From Bacillota bacterium (GTDB taxonomy: Bacteria > Bacillota > UBA4882 > UBA8346), in NCBI GenBank assembly GCA_023401925.1, contig JAEXDA010000043.1:464648-528647 (forward strand): a stretch of DNA of 64,000 nucleotides, given 5' to 3'. Both the position numbers and the translations under genes were made by a program. The notes under the pieces were generated by a model that saw nothing but the letters and a program-made list of their open reading frames with translations, was not told the origin of the DNA and ran no database searches. Below, piece after piece: positions 35,288 to 43,732 of this stretch (positions within the stretch are counted from its first letter, which is position 1; every line of letters begins with the position of its first letter).

Positions 35288-35367
35288 TGTGAACCGATCC
35301 CCTCTTATTTTTCACTTATAGCGCCGACGCCTTGGCGGAGACTCGATCTTTTAGGCTCCGAAGTCAC

Positions 35368-35465
35368 TCCGAGAGTGGGAATTCACAAATCCATTTTGTA
35401 AACCGACACTCCGGTTGTGCCGGTCTACAATCCGAGAGTGCGGATTCTCAAATCCATTTTGCAAA
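35368..35465. repeat. two 35-base direct repeats in a non-coding gap
   Basis: Copies at 35368-35402 and 35431-35465 both read TCCGAGAGTG, then a short variable part with ATTC, then AAATCCATTTTG and CAAA or TAAA, 63 bases apart. Between them is a CCGACACTCCGG-rich piece. The surrounding 35325-35520 is richer in G+C than its genes and has no gene. Confidence 0.75.
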
Positions 35466-35544
35466 TTATATCTTTGGCAGAGTCGTCCATCCCGGCAAGC
35501 CAGGACAAGGGGAAGGCTGAAATGAAGTCAGTATGATGAACTTT

Positions 35545-35991
35545 TCAGAGACTGTCGCATTCCTCAACCAATTCAACGATAATACCGTCGGGGTCATGGC
35601 AGTATAATACTTTCACTCGACCATCGGGTGAAAGTCGCGGACCACTATTGCAATAAAAACCTTTTTCCATCAGAGAACAATAAAGATTTTCGATATAACT
35701 CACTGTAAAGGCAATGTGCGAACAACCGATTTTGTTGGAAGGCTCAATGAAATCCCCTTCTTCAATTGCAACAGGCTGATGGTAATATAACAGTTCCAGC
35801 AAGGTGCCGTCGGGAGCTTTCAATTTAACCCATTCAAGGATTACTCCTTGAATGCCCACAACCTTTTCAATGAACGGTCCGGTTTCCACTGCCTGTTTCC
35901 ATAATTGAAATCCCAGTAAATTTTCATAAAAAGAGCGGGATTTTTCCAAATCACGCACAACCAGTCCAGTGTGGCGGTATCCGGTAATCAT
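35545..35991 (-). CDS. VOC (glyoxalase/epimerase-like) protein
   Basis: A 148-residue single VOC-domain protein: YRHTGLVVRDLEKSRSFYENLLGF at the N-terminus with the metal His, LLELLYYHQP in the middle with the metal Glu, CSHIAFTVSYIENLY and VKVLYCHDPDGIIVELVE at the end. The metal residues of the glyoxalase/methylmalonyl-CoA epimerase type appear present. Its ATG overlaps the stop of the aminotransferase (ATGA), so it probably acts on the same pathway, perhaps as an epimerase of a sugar or acid intermediate. Confidence 0.83.
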   Translation of the reverse strand: MITGYRHTGLVVRDLEKSRSFYENLLGFQLWKQAVETGPFIEKVVGIQGVILEWVKLKAPDGTLLELLYYHQPVAIEEGDFIEPSNKIGCSHIAFTVSYIENLYCSLMEKGFYCNSGPRLSPDGRVKVLYCHDPDGIIVELVEECDSL

Positions 35992-37373
35992 GGTCTTTCG
36001 GCGATGGCTTCGCCAATGGCTTCATCCAAAGTTTCTATCCCTTCCAACAGGGCTTCTTTGGCTATTGTCAAGGAAGGAGCCAGTTTAATTGATTCCCGTC
36101 CGGTATGGACTACCAACAAGCCTTTCTCCATGGCTATCTGAGATATAGCCGTGCAGAGACCGGAGAGCGGTTTTTCATCACGATCATAAAACAATAAGGC
36201 TGCCACCATTCCTTTTCCCAAAACATACCGAAGATGATTTGGATATTTACTTTTAAGTTCATTGAGTCTGTTATGAAACAATTCCGCCAAAGGAAGGGAT
36301 TTAACAATGATCTCATCTTCAAGCAATGCTTGCAAATTAGCTTTTCCTGCGGCACAGGCCATGGGATTGGCTGAATGGGTTGAACTCATCGAGCCAATTT
36401 CGGGTAAATCCATAATTTCAGTGCTACCTAAAACCAGAGATAGGGGCAGGCTGGAACCGGCACCTTTGCCGCAGCAAAGCAAATCGGGTTCAACTTCATA
36501 ATGCATATAGCCAAACAATTTGCCGGTCCTGCCAAATCCGGACTGCATTTCGTCAAAGGTTATTAACATCCCATAATGACGGGCGAATTCTGCAATTTTC
36601 CGAATATATTCCGGGGGATAAAAAATGGCTCCCCAACCTTGGTAAGACTCAATCATAAACCCACATAGATCCTGTTCTGGATCAAGCCCATAGTCGGAAA
36701 GCAATCCCATGATACTCTGTTGAAAGTATTTCTCTGGATTATCGGCAGCCTCTTTCCGCCAAGGATAAGGAAATGGCAAATGGTAAATATTGGGGTCCCG
36801 ATAACCGATCCATTCTTTTTGGGAATCATTGCCACCCATTAACTGCGCACCCATCGTACGGCCGTGCCAATTTCCTTCGAAACAAATAATTCCCGGACGC
36901 TTTTTTCCCCGTTTCATTCCATGAAGCCGCATCAGTTTTAGTGCTGCCTCGGTAGCCTCCGTACCGGCGGATACCAGAAAGGCCTTTTCAAATTGGGCGG
37001 GAGTGTTTGTGATTAAATATTTTAAATATTCCGCCCGTTCCTTGCTCGCATAAGTATAAGTATGTAATAAGGGTTTATCCAATAAATCCCGGAGGGATTT
37101 TATAATACGCGGATTACCGTGCCCGGCATTGGCTACAAAGATGGTACTGGTGAAATCGATCCATTGATTGCCCCAGGCATCGAAAACCAGAAAATCTTCG
37201 GCTTTATCCCAGACGACCGGTAATTGACCGTGCATGGATACGGATTCATAAAGGTCCAAATCATTAAGAATTTTAATGCTTTCCGGTACCGGAATTTTGG
37301 TAAGGATTTGCCGGTATTGGGTATGGACCTGCGGTACGGATTTTGGAACGATATTGAATTTAAATCCCGACAT
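35988..37373 (-). CDS. class III PLP aminotransferase
   Basis: A 461-residue class III aminotransferase with Asp274 (ITFDEMQSGFGRTG) and PLP lysine Lys303 (LLCCGKGAGSSLP), SAGTEATEAALKLMR and GNWHGRTMGAQLMGG. ATG 37373 has GAGATGGG upstream; ATG 37382 is also possible. The start lies inside the end of the cytidylyltransferase gene. It is only distantly related to the GSA-like enzyme at 23874. Its substrate is presumably an aldehyde or ketone made by the local dehydrogenases. Confidence 0.86.
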   Translation of the reverse strand: MSGFKFNIVPKSVPQVHTQYRQILTKIPVPESIKILNDLDLYESVSMHGQLPVVWDKAEDFLVFDAWGNQWIDFTSTIFVANAGHGNPRIIKSLRDLLDKPLLHTYTYASKERAEYLKYLITNTPAQFEKAFLVSAGTEATEAALKLMRLHGMKRGKKRPGIICFEGNWHGRTMGAQLMGGNDSQKEWIGYRDPNIYHLPFPYPWRKEAADNPEKYFQQSIMGLLSDYGLDPEQDLCGFMIESYQGWGAIFYPPEYIRKIAEFARHYGMLITFDEMQSGFGRTGKLFGYMHYEVEPDLLCCGKGAGSSLPLSLVLGSTEIMDLPEIGSMSSTHSANPMACAAGKANLQALLEDEIIVKSLPLAELFHNRLNELKSKYPNHLRYVLGKGMVAALLFYDRDEKPLSGLCTAISQIAMEKGLLVVHTGRESIKLAPSLTIAKEALLEGIETLDEAIGEAIAERP

Positions 37374-38121
37374 GATTCCCATCTCTTTTTGGATAATTTT
37401 GTTTTAGATAATCCCAAACCACACTGGAAGACATTTTTAAATCATATTCAAGCCTGGCAAAATCGTTTTCCGTATCGACTTCCGTGCACAAAGGCGTACG
37501 AAAGCCGAGCATACGAGGGCCGTACAATAATCCGGATTTGCGGATAAAGGCAGGTTTTACAATATCAACATAACCATCGGGAATAAAGGCTTCCGGAAAC
37601 TGTTGACGAGGGTTGTTGATTTGATCATTGGATAATCCTTCAAAAAGCGCTTTAAAATACCCGGCTTCATCCTTCTGAAACCATTTCAGGGGAGATTCCG
37701 GCGCCAGATGCGCCGAACGCAACGACGTTGCTTCAGGATGTTGGATGAGGGCCTCGATGGCAGCATCCACAACCTCCGGTTCCCTCAAAGGTGTAGTGGG
37801 ACGCAGTAAAACCAGATAGTCGGGGATAGCTTTTTCGTGATCCTCCAACCAATTGATGGCGTGAAGCACAAAGCTGCAGTCTGGGGAATTATCCTGTGCC
37901 CATCTATCGGGTCGTAAAAAAGGTACTTCTGCCCCATATTCCCTGGTGATTGTGGCAATCTTTTCCGAATCGGTTGAAACCAGAACCCGTTCAATATGCT
38001 GTGTCAAGCGGGCTGTGACAATCGAATAGGCGATGAGTGGAAAACCTTTTAAAAGCCGGATATTCTTCCCCGGCACTCCTTTCGAACCACCGCGTGCAGG
38101 TATTAAGGCCATCACCATCAT
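37360..38121 (-). CDS. cytidylyltransferase family protein (second copy)
   Basis: A 253-residue nucleotidyltransferase related to CMP-nonulosonate synthetases: ALIPARGGSKGVPGKNIRLL at the N-terminus, VLVSTDSEKIA, VLLRPTTPLR, and TEVDTENDFARLEYDLK at the C-terminus (metal-binding acids). The middle segment around FEGLSNDQINNPRQQFPEAFIPDG fits the NeuA group. It is in the same transcript as the NeuB-like synthase and KdsC-like phosphatase, so it may be the enzyme that activates their product, with the copy at 30747 serving another acid. Confidence 0.84.
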   Translation of the reverse strand: MMVMALIPARGGSKGVPGKNIRLLKGFPLIAYSIVTARLTQHIERVLVSTDSEKIATITREYGAEVPFLRPDRWAQDNSPDCSFVLHAINWLEDHEKAIPDYLVLLRPTTPLREPEVVDAAIEALIQHPEATSLRSAHLAPESPLKWFQKDEAGYFKALFEGLSNDQINNPRQQFPEAFIPDGYVDIVKPAFIRKSGLLYGPRMLGFRTPLCTEVDTENDFARLEYDLKMSSSVVWDYLKQNYPKRDGNHVGI

Positions 38122-38173
38122 GTAACATTCATCCTTTGATATTCATAATTTTTACTCTTTTTCTTTTTTTCAT

Positions 38174-39007
38174 CTACTCAGGGACTTTCGGAATTCGAGG
38201 GAGAATCCAATGGAGTTGTTTTTTAAAAATCGCCGCTCCTTCATCATCCCGGTATGCTTGCATAATCAACGGACCATTATAGTCTGTTTGGCTCAAAGCC
38301 TCAAAAAAACTTTGAAAATCAGTATCACCAGTACCCAGTTCAACCGAACCACCATTTTTTATCCTGTCCTTAAGATGAACATCGGAAATTCGAGAACCGT
38401 AGGCTGCTAGCTCCTCAATGGGGTTATAACCCAAAGCGGCACTGTTTCCTGTATCATAATTCACTGTAAATATCGGTGAATCCAGCATTTCAAGTAATGT
38501 TAAAAAAATTTTCGGAGGTAGATCGGTTTCCAAAGCCAGATGAATCTGGAGTTTTTCAGCAACATCCCGAGCCGGGCCGATGTTTTTACAAAAAAGAGCC
38601 ATTTGTTGTTCGTCCCGGAAAGCCGCTCGATCCACACAAGGAATCACAATATCGGTGATGCCTAATTTGTTAGCTTTGGGCAACAAACGCTGTAATATTT
38701 GGATACTATCAGTGGAGATTTCTTGATATTCGCTATGGATGGGGGCTGCCATAAAATAATCGCCACAGACTGTTTTTACTAGAACCCCTGTTTCTTCAGA
38801 AAGCCTCCGGATCTGATCCAGTCCGGACTGGGTTAATAGTGGATTTTCTTCGGCATTATTATAATCCAGAATAAACTCGATGAAGGAAAGACCGAAATTA
38901 CCAGCGATTGGAAATTCTTCTTGCCAATATCCCACAGGATGTGCTTGATAACGTTTCTGATATTTGGGAAGCAATCTCCCTTGCATTACACCTAGATTTT
39001 TAATCAT
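38174..39007 (-). CDS. sugar phosphate isomerase/epimerase (AP endonuclease-2 TIM barrel)
   Basis: A 277-residue TIM-barrel protein of the xylose isomerase-like family: NLGVMQGRLLPKYQKRYQAHP at the N-terminus, FIEFILDYN, ALETDLPPKIFLTLLEML, FTVNYDTGNSAALGYNP with metal ligands, ISDVHLKDRIKNGGSVELGTGD, and YNGPLIMQAYRDDE. These carry the metal-binding acids and His expected for isomerase or epimerase activity. It overlaps the methyltransferase gene upstream by 8 bases. A role in making the sugar precursor for the adjacent NeuB-like synthase is inferred. Confidence 0.8.
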   Translation of the reverse strand: MIKNLGVMQGRLLPKYQKRYQAHPVGYWQEEFPIAGNFGLSFIEFILDYNNAEENPLLTQSGLDQIRRLSEETGVLVKTVCGDYFMAAPIHSEYQEISTDSIQILQRLLPKANKLGITDIVIPCVDRAAFRDEQQMALFCKNIGPARDVAEKLQIHLALETDLPPKIFLTLLEMLDSPIFTVNYDTGNSAALGYNPIEELAAYGSRISDVHLKDRIKNGGSVELGTGDTDFQSFFEALSQTDYNGPLIMQAYRDDEGAAIFKKQLHWILPRIPKVPE

Positions 39008-39854
39008 TATCCACTCCTAAGTACGCCAAAAGGGTATCACAGCGACCGATTAGGCCCAGCTGCTTTTCGTAAGCATCTGCAAGTTCTTGGTTATTGAGAA
39101 AATTCCACTGGGCATGCCCTCCGGGCTTGCCGTTAGCAAGCCAATAAAGATGGTTTGATAACGGATACCGTTGAATTTGTTGAATCGAATTGATTTTAAG
39201 TCCAGCCTTTTTGGCAAGTTTTGCAAGAGTATCGCTGTTAAATAAAAATAAATGACAACTCCAATAAGTAAAGTTGGCAAAAGAACTATTTTTATAAAGC
39301 GTTAAAAGGGCATCCTCGGCGTTGGGTGTTTCCACAATGATGGACCCACCCGGGATTAATTTCGCCTTAAGCTGTTGCAATACGTTAAGCGGATCCGGCA
39401 AATGTTCCAGTACATGAAAAAGAGTGATGATATCAAAAAAATCAAGGATTTCTTCCAAATTGGAATATACCTCTAATTTTTTCGAAATAAAATAAGGCTT
39501 CAACCTTTCTTCGAGTTCCATTCCGACTGCTTTGGCTGTCACTTGACCGGCTTTTTCCAAAAATCCACCGTTGCCGCATCCGAAATCTAAAATTGTTTTG
39601 TTAGTAATAAATGGTTGTAGCATTTTGAAACGTCTCTGATCGTCTTTAACTGTTTCCCGGGCCCAGTTTTGGATACTTGAATCCTTACCGTCCATTTGCG
39701 AGTTTTCATAAAAGCCCGAACCGATATGATCGAAAGAAGATAGGAATACCAATCCACAAGATTCGCATTCCAAAATATCAAGATCCGGTTTATCCCTTAC
39801 CTTCCCCGGTCTCTTTATCAATGATTTTCCGCCGCAAAGATAACAGGCATTCAT
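39000..39854 (-). CDS. zinc-ribbon SAM-dependent methyltransferase
   Basis: A 284-residue methyltransferase: an N-terminal zinc ribbon (Cys4, Cys7, Cys31, Cys34: CYLCGG and CESCGLVF), then SAM motif I ILDFGCGNGGFLEKAG, and IITLFHVLEHLPDPLNVLQQL. The layout is that of Methyltransf_23-type proteins in surface-glycan clusters, where they methylate or help form sugar branches. GAAAGAG precedes the ATG. Translationally coupled to the isomerase downstream. Confidence 0.83.
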   Translation of the reverse strand: MNACYLCGGKSLIKRPGKVRDKPDLDILECESCGLVFLSSFDHIGSGFYENSQMDGKDSSIQNWARETVKDDQRRFKMLQPFITNKTILDFGCGNGGFLEKAGQVTAKAVGMELEERLKPYFISKKLEVYSNLEEILDFFDIITLFHVLEHLPDPLNVLQQLKAKLIPGGSIIVETPNAEDALLTLYKNSSFANFTYWSCHLFLFNSDTLAKLAKKAGLKINSIQQIQRYPLSNHLYWLANGKPGGHAQWNFLNNQELADAYEKQLGLIGRCDTLLAYLGVDND

Positions 39855-39869
39855 AGTTTAATTCTCTTT

Positions 39870-40709
39870 CTAAGATTTAATATAATGCGCCCGTAACTTT
39901 TTACTTATCGGTACTTCTTTCTCTGTAATCGTGATAGAACCATCACCCATTGCCTGCTCAATTTTTCGGATCCCTCCGACCAGAACTCTTAATCCGTTAG
40001 GCTCCAATGAAGCAGCCTGATCGGAACCGTACATGGCCCGATCCAAAGTGATATGCCTTTCCAAAGAAGTAATACCCAATGCGGCCGCTGCGTATGAAAC
40101 GGCTAAGCCAACTTCATGCCCGCTGTATCCCACGTTGCAGTGAAAACTTTCTCGTAAAGTGGCAATTCGATTTAAATTGGCATCTTCATCTTCCATGGGA
40201 TAAGTAGAAACACAATGCATCAATTCAAAGGGACAGTTTGCACCAGTGAAAATCTCTACTGCTTTTTCAATGTCTTTTCGCTGGCTCATTCCAGTCGAAA
40301 TAAAGGTGTGTTTGCCTTCGGAGGCCACTTCTTTTAATAACGGTTCAAAGAGAAGCATGGCTGAAGCAATTTTATTGTATTTACAGCTGAATTGCCGCAA
40401 AAATTCTTGGCTTTCCAAATCCCAAGCCGAAGCGAACCAATTGATATCTAGATTCCTGCAATACTGATTGATTTCTTGATAATCAGAGAGGCCGAATTCC
40501 AAACCTTCTTTTTGATCCCGCTGCGTATGACCCCACGGACTTTCCCGGGGAGAATCCAGAAAGTCCTTGCCATAAACCTTTTCAATGCTTCTCTTTTGAA
40601 ATTTGACCGCATTACAACCGGCTTCCTTGGCGATTGTAATTAACTTTTTGGCAATATTCATATCGCCATTATGATTGATTCCTATTTCCGCAGTGATAAA
40701 AATTGACAT
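39870..40709 (-). CDS. short NeuB-family nonulosonate synthase lacking the SAF domain
   Basis: A 279-residue NeuB-type enzyme, condensing PEP with a sugar to a nonulosonic acid. Signatures: AEIGINHNGD (7-16), AVKFQKR (34-40), SAWDLES (94-100), GYSGHEVG (194-201), ERHITLDR and GSDQAASLEP (217-237). The ATG at 40709 follows AGGAGAG; the frame upstream is not coding. Usual NeuB/LegI/PseI proteins have about 335-350 residues with a C-terminal SAF (antifreeze-like) domain; this one stops at PISKKLRAHYIKS just where that domain would begin. The phosphatase gene 11 bases upstream suggests a phosphorylated product. Confidence 0.88.
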   Translation of the reverse strand: MSIFITAEIGINHNGDMNIAKKLITIAKEAGCNAVKFQKRSIEKVYGKDFLDSPRESPWGHTQRDQKEGLEFGLSDYQEINQYCRNLDINWFASAWDLESQEFLRQFSCKYNKIASAMLLFEPLLKEVASEGKHTFISTGMSQRKDIEKAVEIFTGANCPFELMHCVSTYPMEDEDANLNRIATLRESFHCNVGYSGHEVGLAVSYAAAALGITSLERHITLDRAMYGSDQAASLEPNGLRVLVGGIRKIEQAMGDGSITITEKEVPISKKLRAHYIKS

Positions 40710-40720
40710 AAAATCTCTCC

Positions 40721-41224
40721 TCAATATTGAATCAAGTTTTCCGCCAACTCCCGGACCACTCCCTCTCCCCCGTTTTTGGAAATAATATATTTGGCAATGC
40801 GCTTGATTTCTGGATGACCATTTTTGGGAGCTACCGGAAAGCCAATACATTTCATGACTTCATAATCATTGAGATCATTGCCGGCATACATCACATTTTG
40901 GAGGTTGATTTTATTTTCTTCGCAGTATTTAATTAAAGTTTGCTTTTTATTTTCTTCTCCTTGAATCACGGGTAAATTTAACTTTCGGGCCCGGGAGGCA
41001 ACAACCGGATTGGTCTCAGTTGATAAAATCAGCATCGGAACATGCATAGAATTTAACAGCTTTATCCCTAAACCATCAGCACGTGTGCAATTTACAAATT
41101 CTTTGCCTTCTTCGCTGACGATGACTTTATTATCAGTGAAAATTCCATCAAAATCCAAGACAATCAGGGCAATATCTTTCAATGGTATCTTGTTTGGTTT
41201 TGTTAAAAGGTTGAATATCTTCAT
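40721..41224 (-). CDS. KdsC-like HAD phosphatase
   Basis: A 167-residue C0-type HAD phosphatase close to KdsC: DFDGIFTD at 24-31 with nucleophile Asp24 and acid Asp26, RADGLGIKLL, LSTETNPVVASRARKL, and YAGNDLNDYEVMKCIGFPVAP. KdsC hydrolyses Kdo-8-phosphate; in nonulosonate clusters its relatives remove phosphate from NeuAc- or KDN-9-phosphate. First gene of the minus-strand series, directly before the NeuB-like gene, so a 9-phosphate route is suggested by context. Ribosome site weak. Confidence 0.86.
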   Translation of the reverse strand: MKIFNLLTKPNKIPLKDIALIVLDFDGIFTDNKVIVSEEGKEFVNCTRADGLGIKLLNSMHVPMLILSTETNPVVASRARKLNLPVIQGEENKKQTLIKYCEENKINLQNVMYAGNDLNDYEVMKCIGFPVAPKNGHPEIKRIAKYIISKNGGEGVVRELAENLIQY

Positions 41225-41441
41225 TTGGGTCCATTTTCTTCGTGAATTTTAATCATCCCAATTAAATCGCTATCCGTTTTTTCTTTATTTTTATTTTATG
41301 AGGATTGAAAATTATCGTGTTTATGATAGAGGCATAAATGTATAAATTCACTCGCCTTTTAGATTTGCTGAAAAATTTACCAATTCCCAATGTTCTTTCC
41401 CTGACAGAAATTTACTCTGATTTCGATTCTAAAATCCCGGC

Positions 41442-41468
41442 ACGATCCTCATTCAAAATCATAAACTA
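41442..41468 (+). promoter_or_regulatory. sigma-K-like promoter of the 4,6-dehydratase operon
   Basis: AC at 41442-41443, 16 bases, CATAAACTA at 41460-41468; 27 bases before the ATG at 41496. Confidence 0.6.
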
Positions 41469-41495
41469 TATTTGAAACTATTACGGAGTGATAAA

Positions 41496-42542
41496 ATGAT
41501 ATCTCATGCAAATTTAGAACGTATTATCCAGGGGCGTAATATTTTGGTCACGGGTGGCACCGGCACTATCGGTTCCGCGCTGGTCGAAAAAATATTAACC
41601 TATCAGCCTGCGGTTGTAAGAATCTTTAGTCGGGATGAAACGAAACAGCTTGAATTGTCGCTGCGTTTGGGAAATCCCGCCAATGTTCGATATCTGATCG
41701 GTGACATTCGGGATGCAGCCAGGTTAGGAACTGCTCTTGATGATATTGATATCGTTTTTCATGCGGCAGCCTTAAAACACCTTCCAGCCTGCGAATTTAA
41801 CCCTTTTGAAGCGATAAAATCCAATGTGCTTGGTACCCAAAATCTAATCGAACAAAGTATTTCCAGTGGCGTTAAATTAGTAATCGGCATCAGTACGGAT
41901 AAAGTCGTCAATCCCAGCAGTATATTGGGAATTACCAAACTGTTGGCAGAAAAGTTGTTGATCACTGCCAATTTTATTAAAGGAAAGCATCACACTACTT
42001 TTTCTTGTGTTAGATTTGGCAATGTAGCGGGAGCACGGGGGTCTGTTATTCCGGTTTTTTTGGATCAGTTATCCCGTACCCAAACTCTAACCGTAACGGA
42101 TCCCCAAATGACCCGCTTTATCATGTCGACCGATGAAGCAGTCAATTTGGTTTTAAAAGCAGCTTCTTACGCCAATGGAGGCGAAATCTTCATATTTCTG
42201 ATGCCTTCGGTAAAAGTAATGGATGTAGCCGAGGTTATTGCTCAACGCTATCAAAATATCACCGGGAAAACTGTGAAAATAGAATTCAGTGGTTTGCGGC
42301 CAGGGGAAAAACTTCATGAAGAGTTAATTACCGGTGATGAACTCGGTAATGTGTATCAATTTGAAGATTTGTTGATTTTGGCCGGTGGATCCGGGCATCT
42401 TCCACCAGGAACACCGGTGGATTTATCAAATCCGCCGATATTGTCTTCCAAGGACCAAACTTCCTTGGCAATGAGCGAAGTTTTGAAGCTTATTCAAGCT
42501 GTTGACCATTTGAATGTCTTACAATGGGAGGCGTCATTTTGA
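41496..42542 (+). CDS. UDP-sugar 4,6-dehydratase (PseB/CapD-like)
   Basis: A 348-residue single-domain CapD/PseB-like SDR: VTGGTGTIG at 18-26, IFSRDETKQ, STDK at 133-136, and RFGNVAGARGSVIP. At the position of the catalytic Tyr (PseB) or Met (WbpM/CapE) it has Leu144 in ILGITK, Lys148 being kept. ATG 41496 follows CGGAGTG. It should remove water from UDP-GlcNAc to give the 4-keto-6-deoxy sugar that the following aminotransferase aminates. Overlaps that gene by 4 bases. Which stereochemical product (PseB- or LegB-like) cannot be told. Confidence 0.84.
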   Translation: MISHANLERIIQGRNILVTGGTGTIGSALVEKILTYQPAVVRIFSRDETKQLELSLRLGNPANVRYLIGDIRDAARLGTALDDIDIVFHAAALKHLPACEFNPFEAIKSNVLGTQNLIEQSISSGVKLVIGISTDKVVNPSSILGITKLLAEKLLITANFIKGKHHTTFSCVRFGNVAGARGSVIPVFLDQLSRTQTLTVTDPQMTRFIMSTDEAVNLVLKAASYANGGEIFIFLMPSVKVMDVAEVIAQRYQNITGKTVKIEFSGLRPGEKLHEELITGDELGNVYQFEDLLILAGGSGHLPPGTPVDLSNPPILSSKDQTSLAMSEVLKLIQAVDHLNVLQWEASF

Positions 42543-43708
42543 ACCCTTCAGCCGTAATCCCTTTATCTAGACCCGATATCACGGAACTCGAAAAGGAATA
42601 TGTTCATGAAGCTCTTGGTTCTGACTATTTAAGCGGCGGGCCTATGAGTAAAGAATTTGAAGCTCAATTGGCATCGATAGCCGGAACCAAATATGCAGTG
42701 GGAGTCAGTTCTGGAACGGCCGCCCTACATCTTATTTTATTGGCGCTTGACATTAAACCCGGGGATGAAGTGATTACCACCCCTTACAGTTTTATTGCTT
42801 CTGCAAATTGTATTCTTTATGTGGGCGCTACTCCCGTTTTCTGTGATATTTCACCGGATGATTTTAATATCGATCCGGATTTGATTGAAAGTAAAATATC
42901 TCCCCGTACCAGGGCGATTTTAATCGTTCATGTCTTTGGTTTTCCTGCACCAATGGATAAAATTTGCGCCATTGCTGAAAAGCATAACTTACCAGTTATC
43001 GAAGATTCCTGCGAGGCGATTGGAGCACGGATCAATGGACAGCCGGTAGGCGGACGCGGCATTGCCGGGGCATTTGCGTTTTATCCCAATAAACAAATAA
43101 CCACAGGTGAAGGAGGAGTTGTTGTAACCAATGATAAAACCATCGCCATGATGACACGCTGCCTCGCCAATCAAGGCCGCGAAACCGGCGATCACTGGTT
43201 ATACCATAAACATCTGGGTTATAACTACCGACTTGATGAACTCTCTGCCGCATTAGGCGTAGCACAATTAAAACGACTGCAGGAAATTTTGGCTTCCAGG
43301 GCTAGAGTTGCCCAATGGTACGAAAATGAACTACAAAATGAGGTACTCCTTACGACACCCGCTTCCAGAATAATGAAAAATAGTGTTATCAGTTGGTTTG
43401 TTTATGTAGTGAGATTTTGTGATCCCAGCATCCGGGAGATTGTCATTCGGGCTTTGGCAGAAGCGGGCATTGAAACCAGGCCGTATTTTCCGGCAATCCA
43501 CTTACAACCGTTATACCAAGAAAAACTGGGTTACGGGTCAGGTTCTTTTCCAGTTACAGAATCCGTAGCTTCAACTACTTTAGCGTTACCTTTTTATACT
43601 AAGATTTCTAAAGATCAAGTACATGAAGTCTGTAAACAGCTTAATACCATCCTACGGTTACCAGAAGTTTCCTCGAGGATCGATAACCAACAGGAAAACT
43701 TTAATTAA
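42539..43708 (+). CDS. DegT/DnrJ/EryC1 sugar aminotransferase (LegC/PseC-like)
   Basis: A 389-residue PLP aminotransferase of the DegT family with PLP lysine Lys185 (FYPNKQITTGEGG), GVSSGTAALHL and EDSCEAIGA. Start TTG 42539 after GGGAGGCG, overlapping the dehydratase stop (TTGA). Family and position indicate amination at C4 of the 4-keto-6-deoxy UDP-sugar, as PseC, LegC or PglE do. A second DegT enzyme follows immediately. Confidence 0.88.
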   Translation: MNPSAVIPLSRPDITELEKEYVHEALGSDYLSGGPMSKEFEAQLASIAGTKYAVGVSSGTAALHLILLALDIKPGDEVITTPYSFIASANCILYVGATPVFCDISPDDFNIDPDLIESKISPRTRAILIVHVFGFPAPMDKICAIAEKHNLPVIEDSCEAIGARINGQPVGGRGIAGAFAFYPNKQITTGEGGVVVTNDKTIAMMTRCLANQGRETGDHWLYHKHLGYNYRLDELSAALGVAQLKRLQEILASRARVAQWYENELQNEVLLTTPASRIMKNSVISWFVYVVRFCDPSIREIVIRALAEAGIETRPYFPAIHLQPLYQEKLGYGSGSFPVTESVASTTLALPFYTKISKDQVHEVCKQLNTILRLPEVSSRIDNQQENFN

Positions 43709-43732
43709 AGAGAAGGAAAGGAGTTACTCCTG

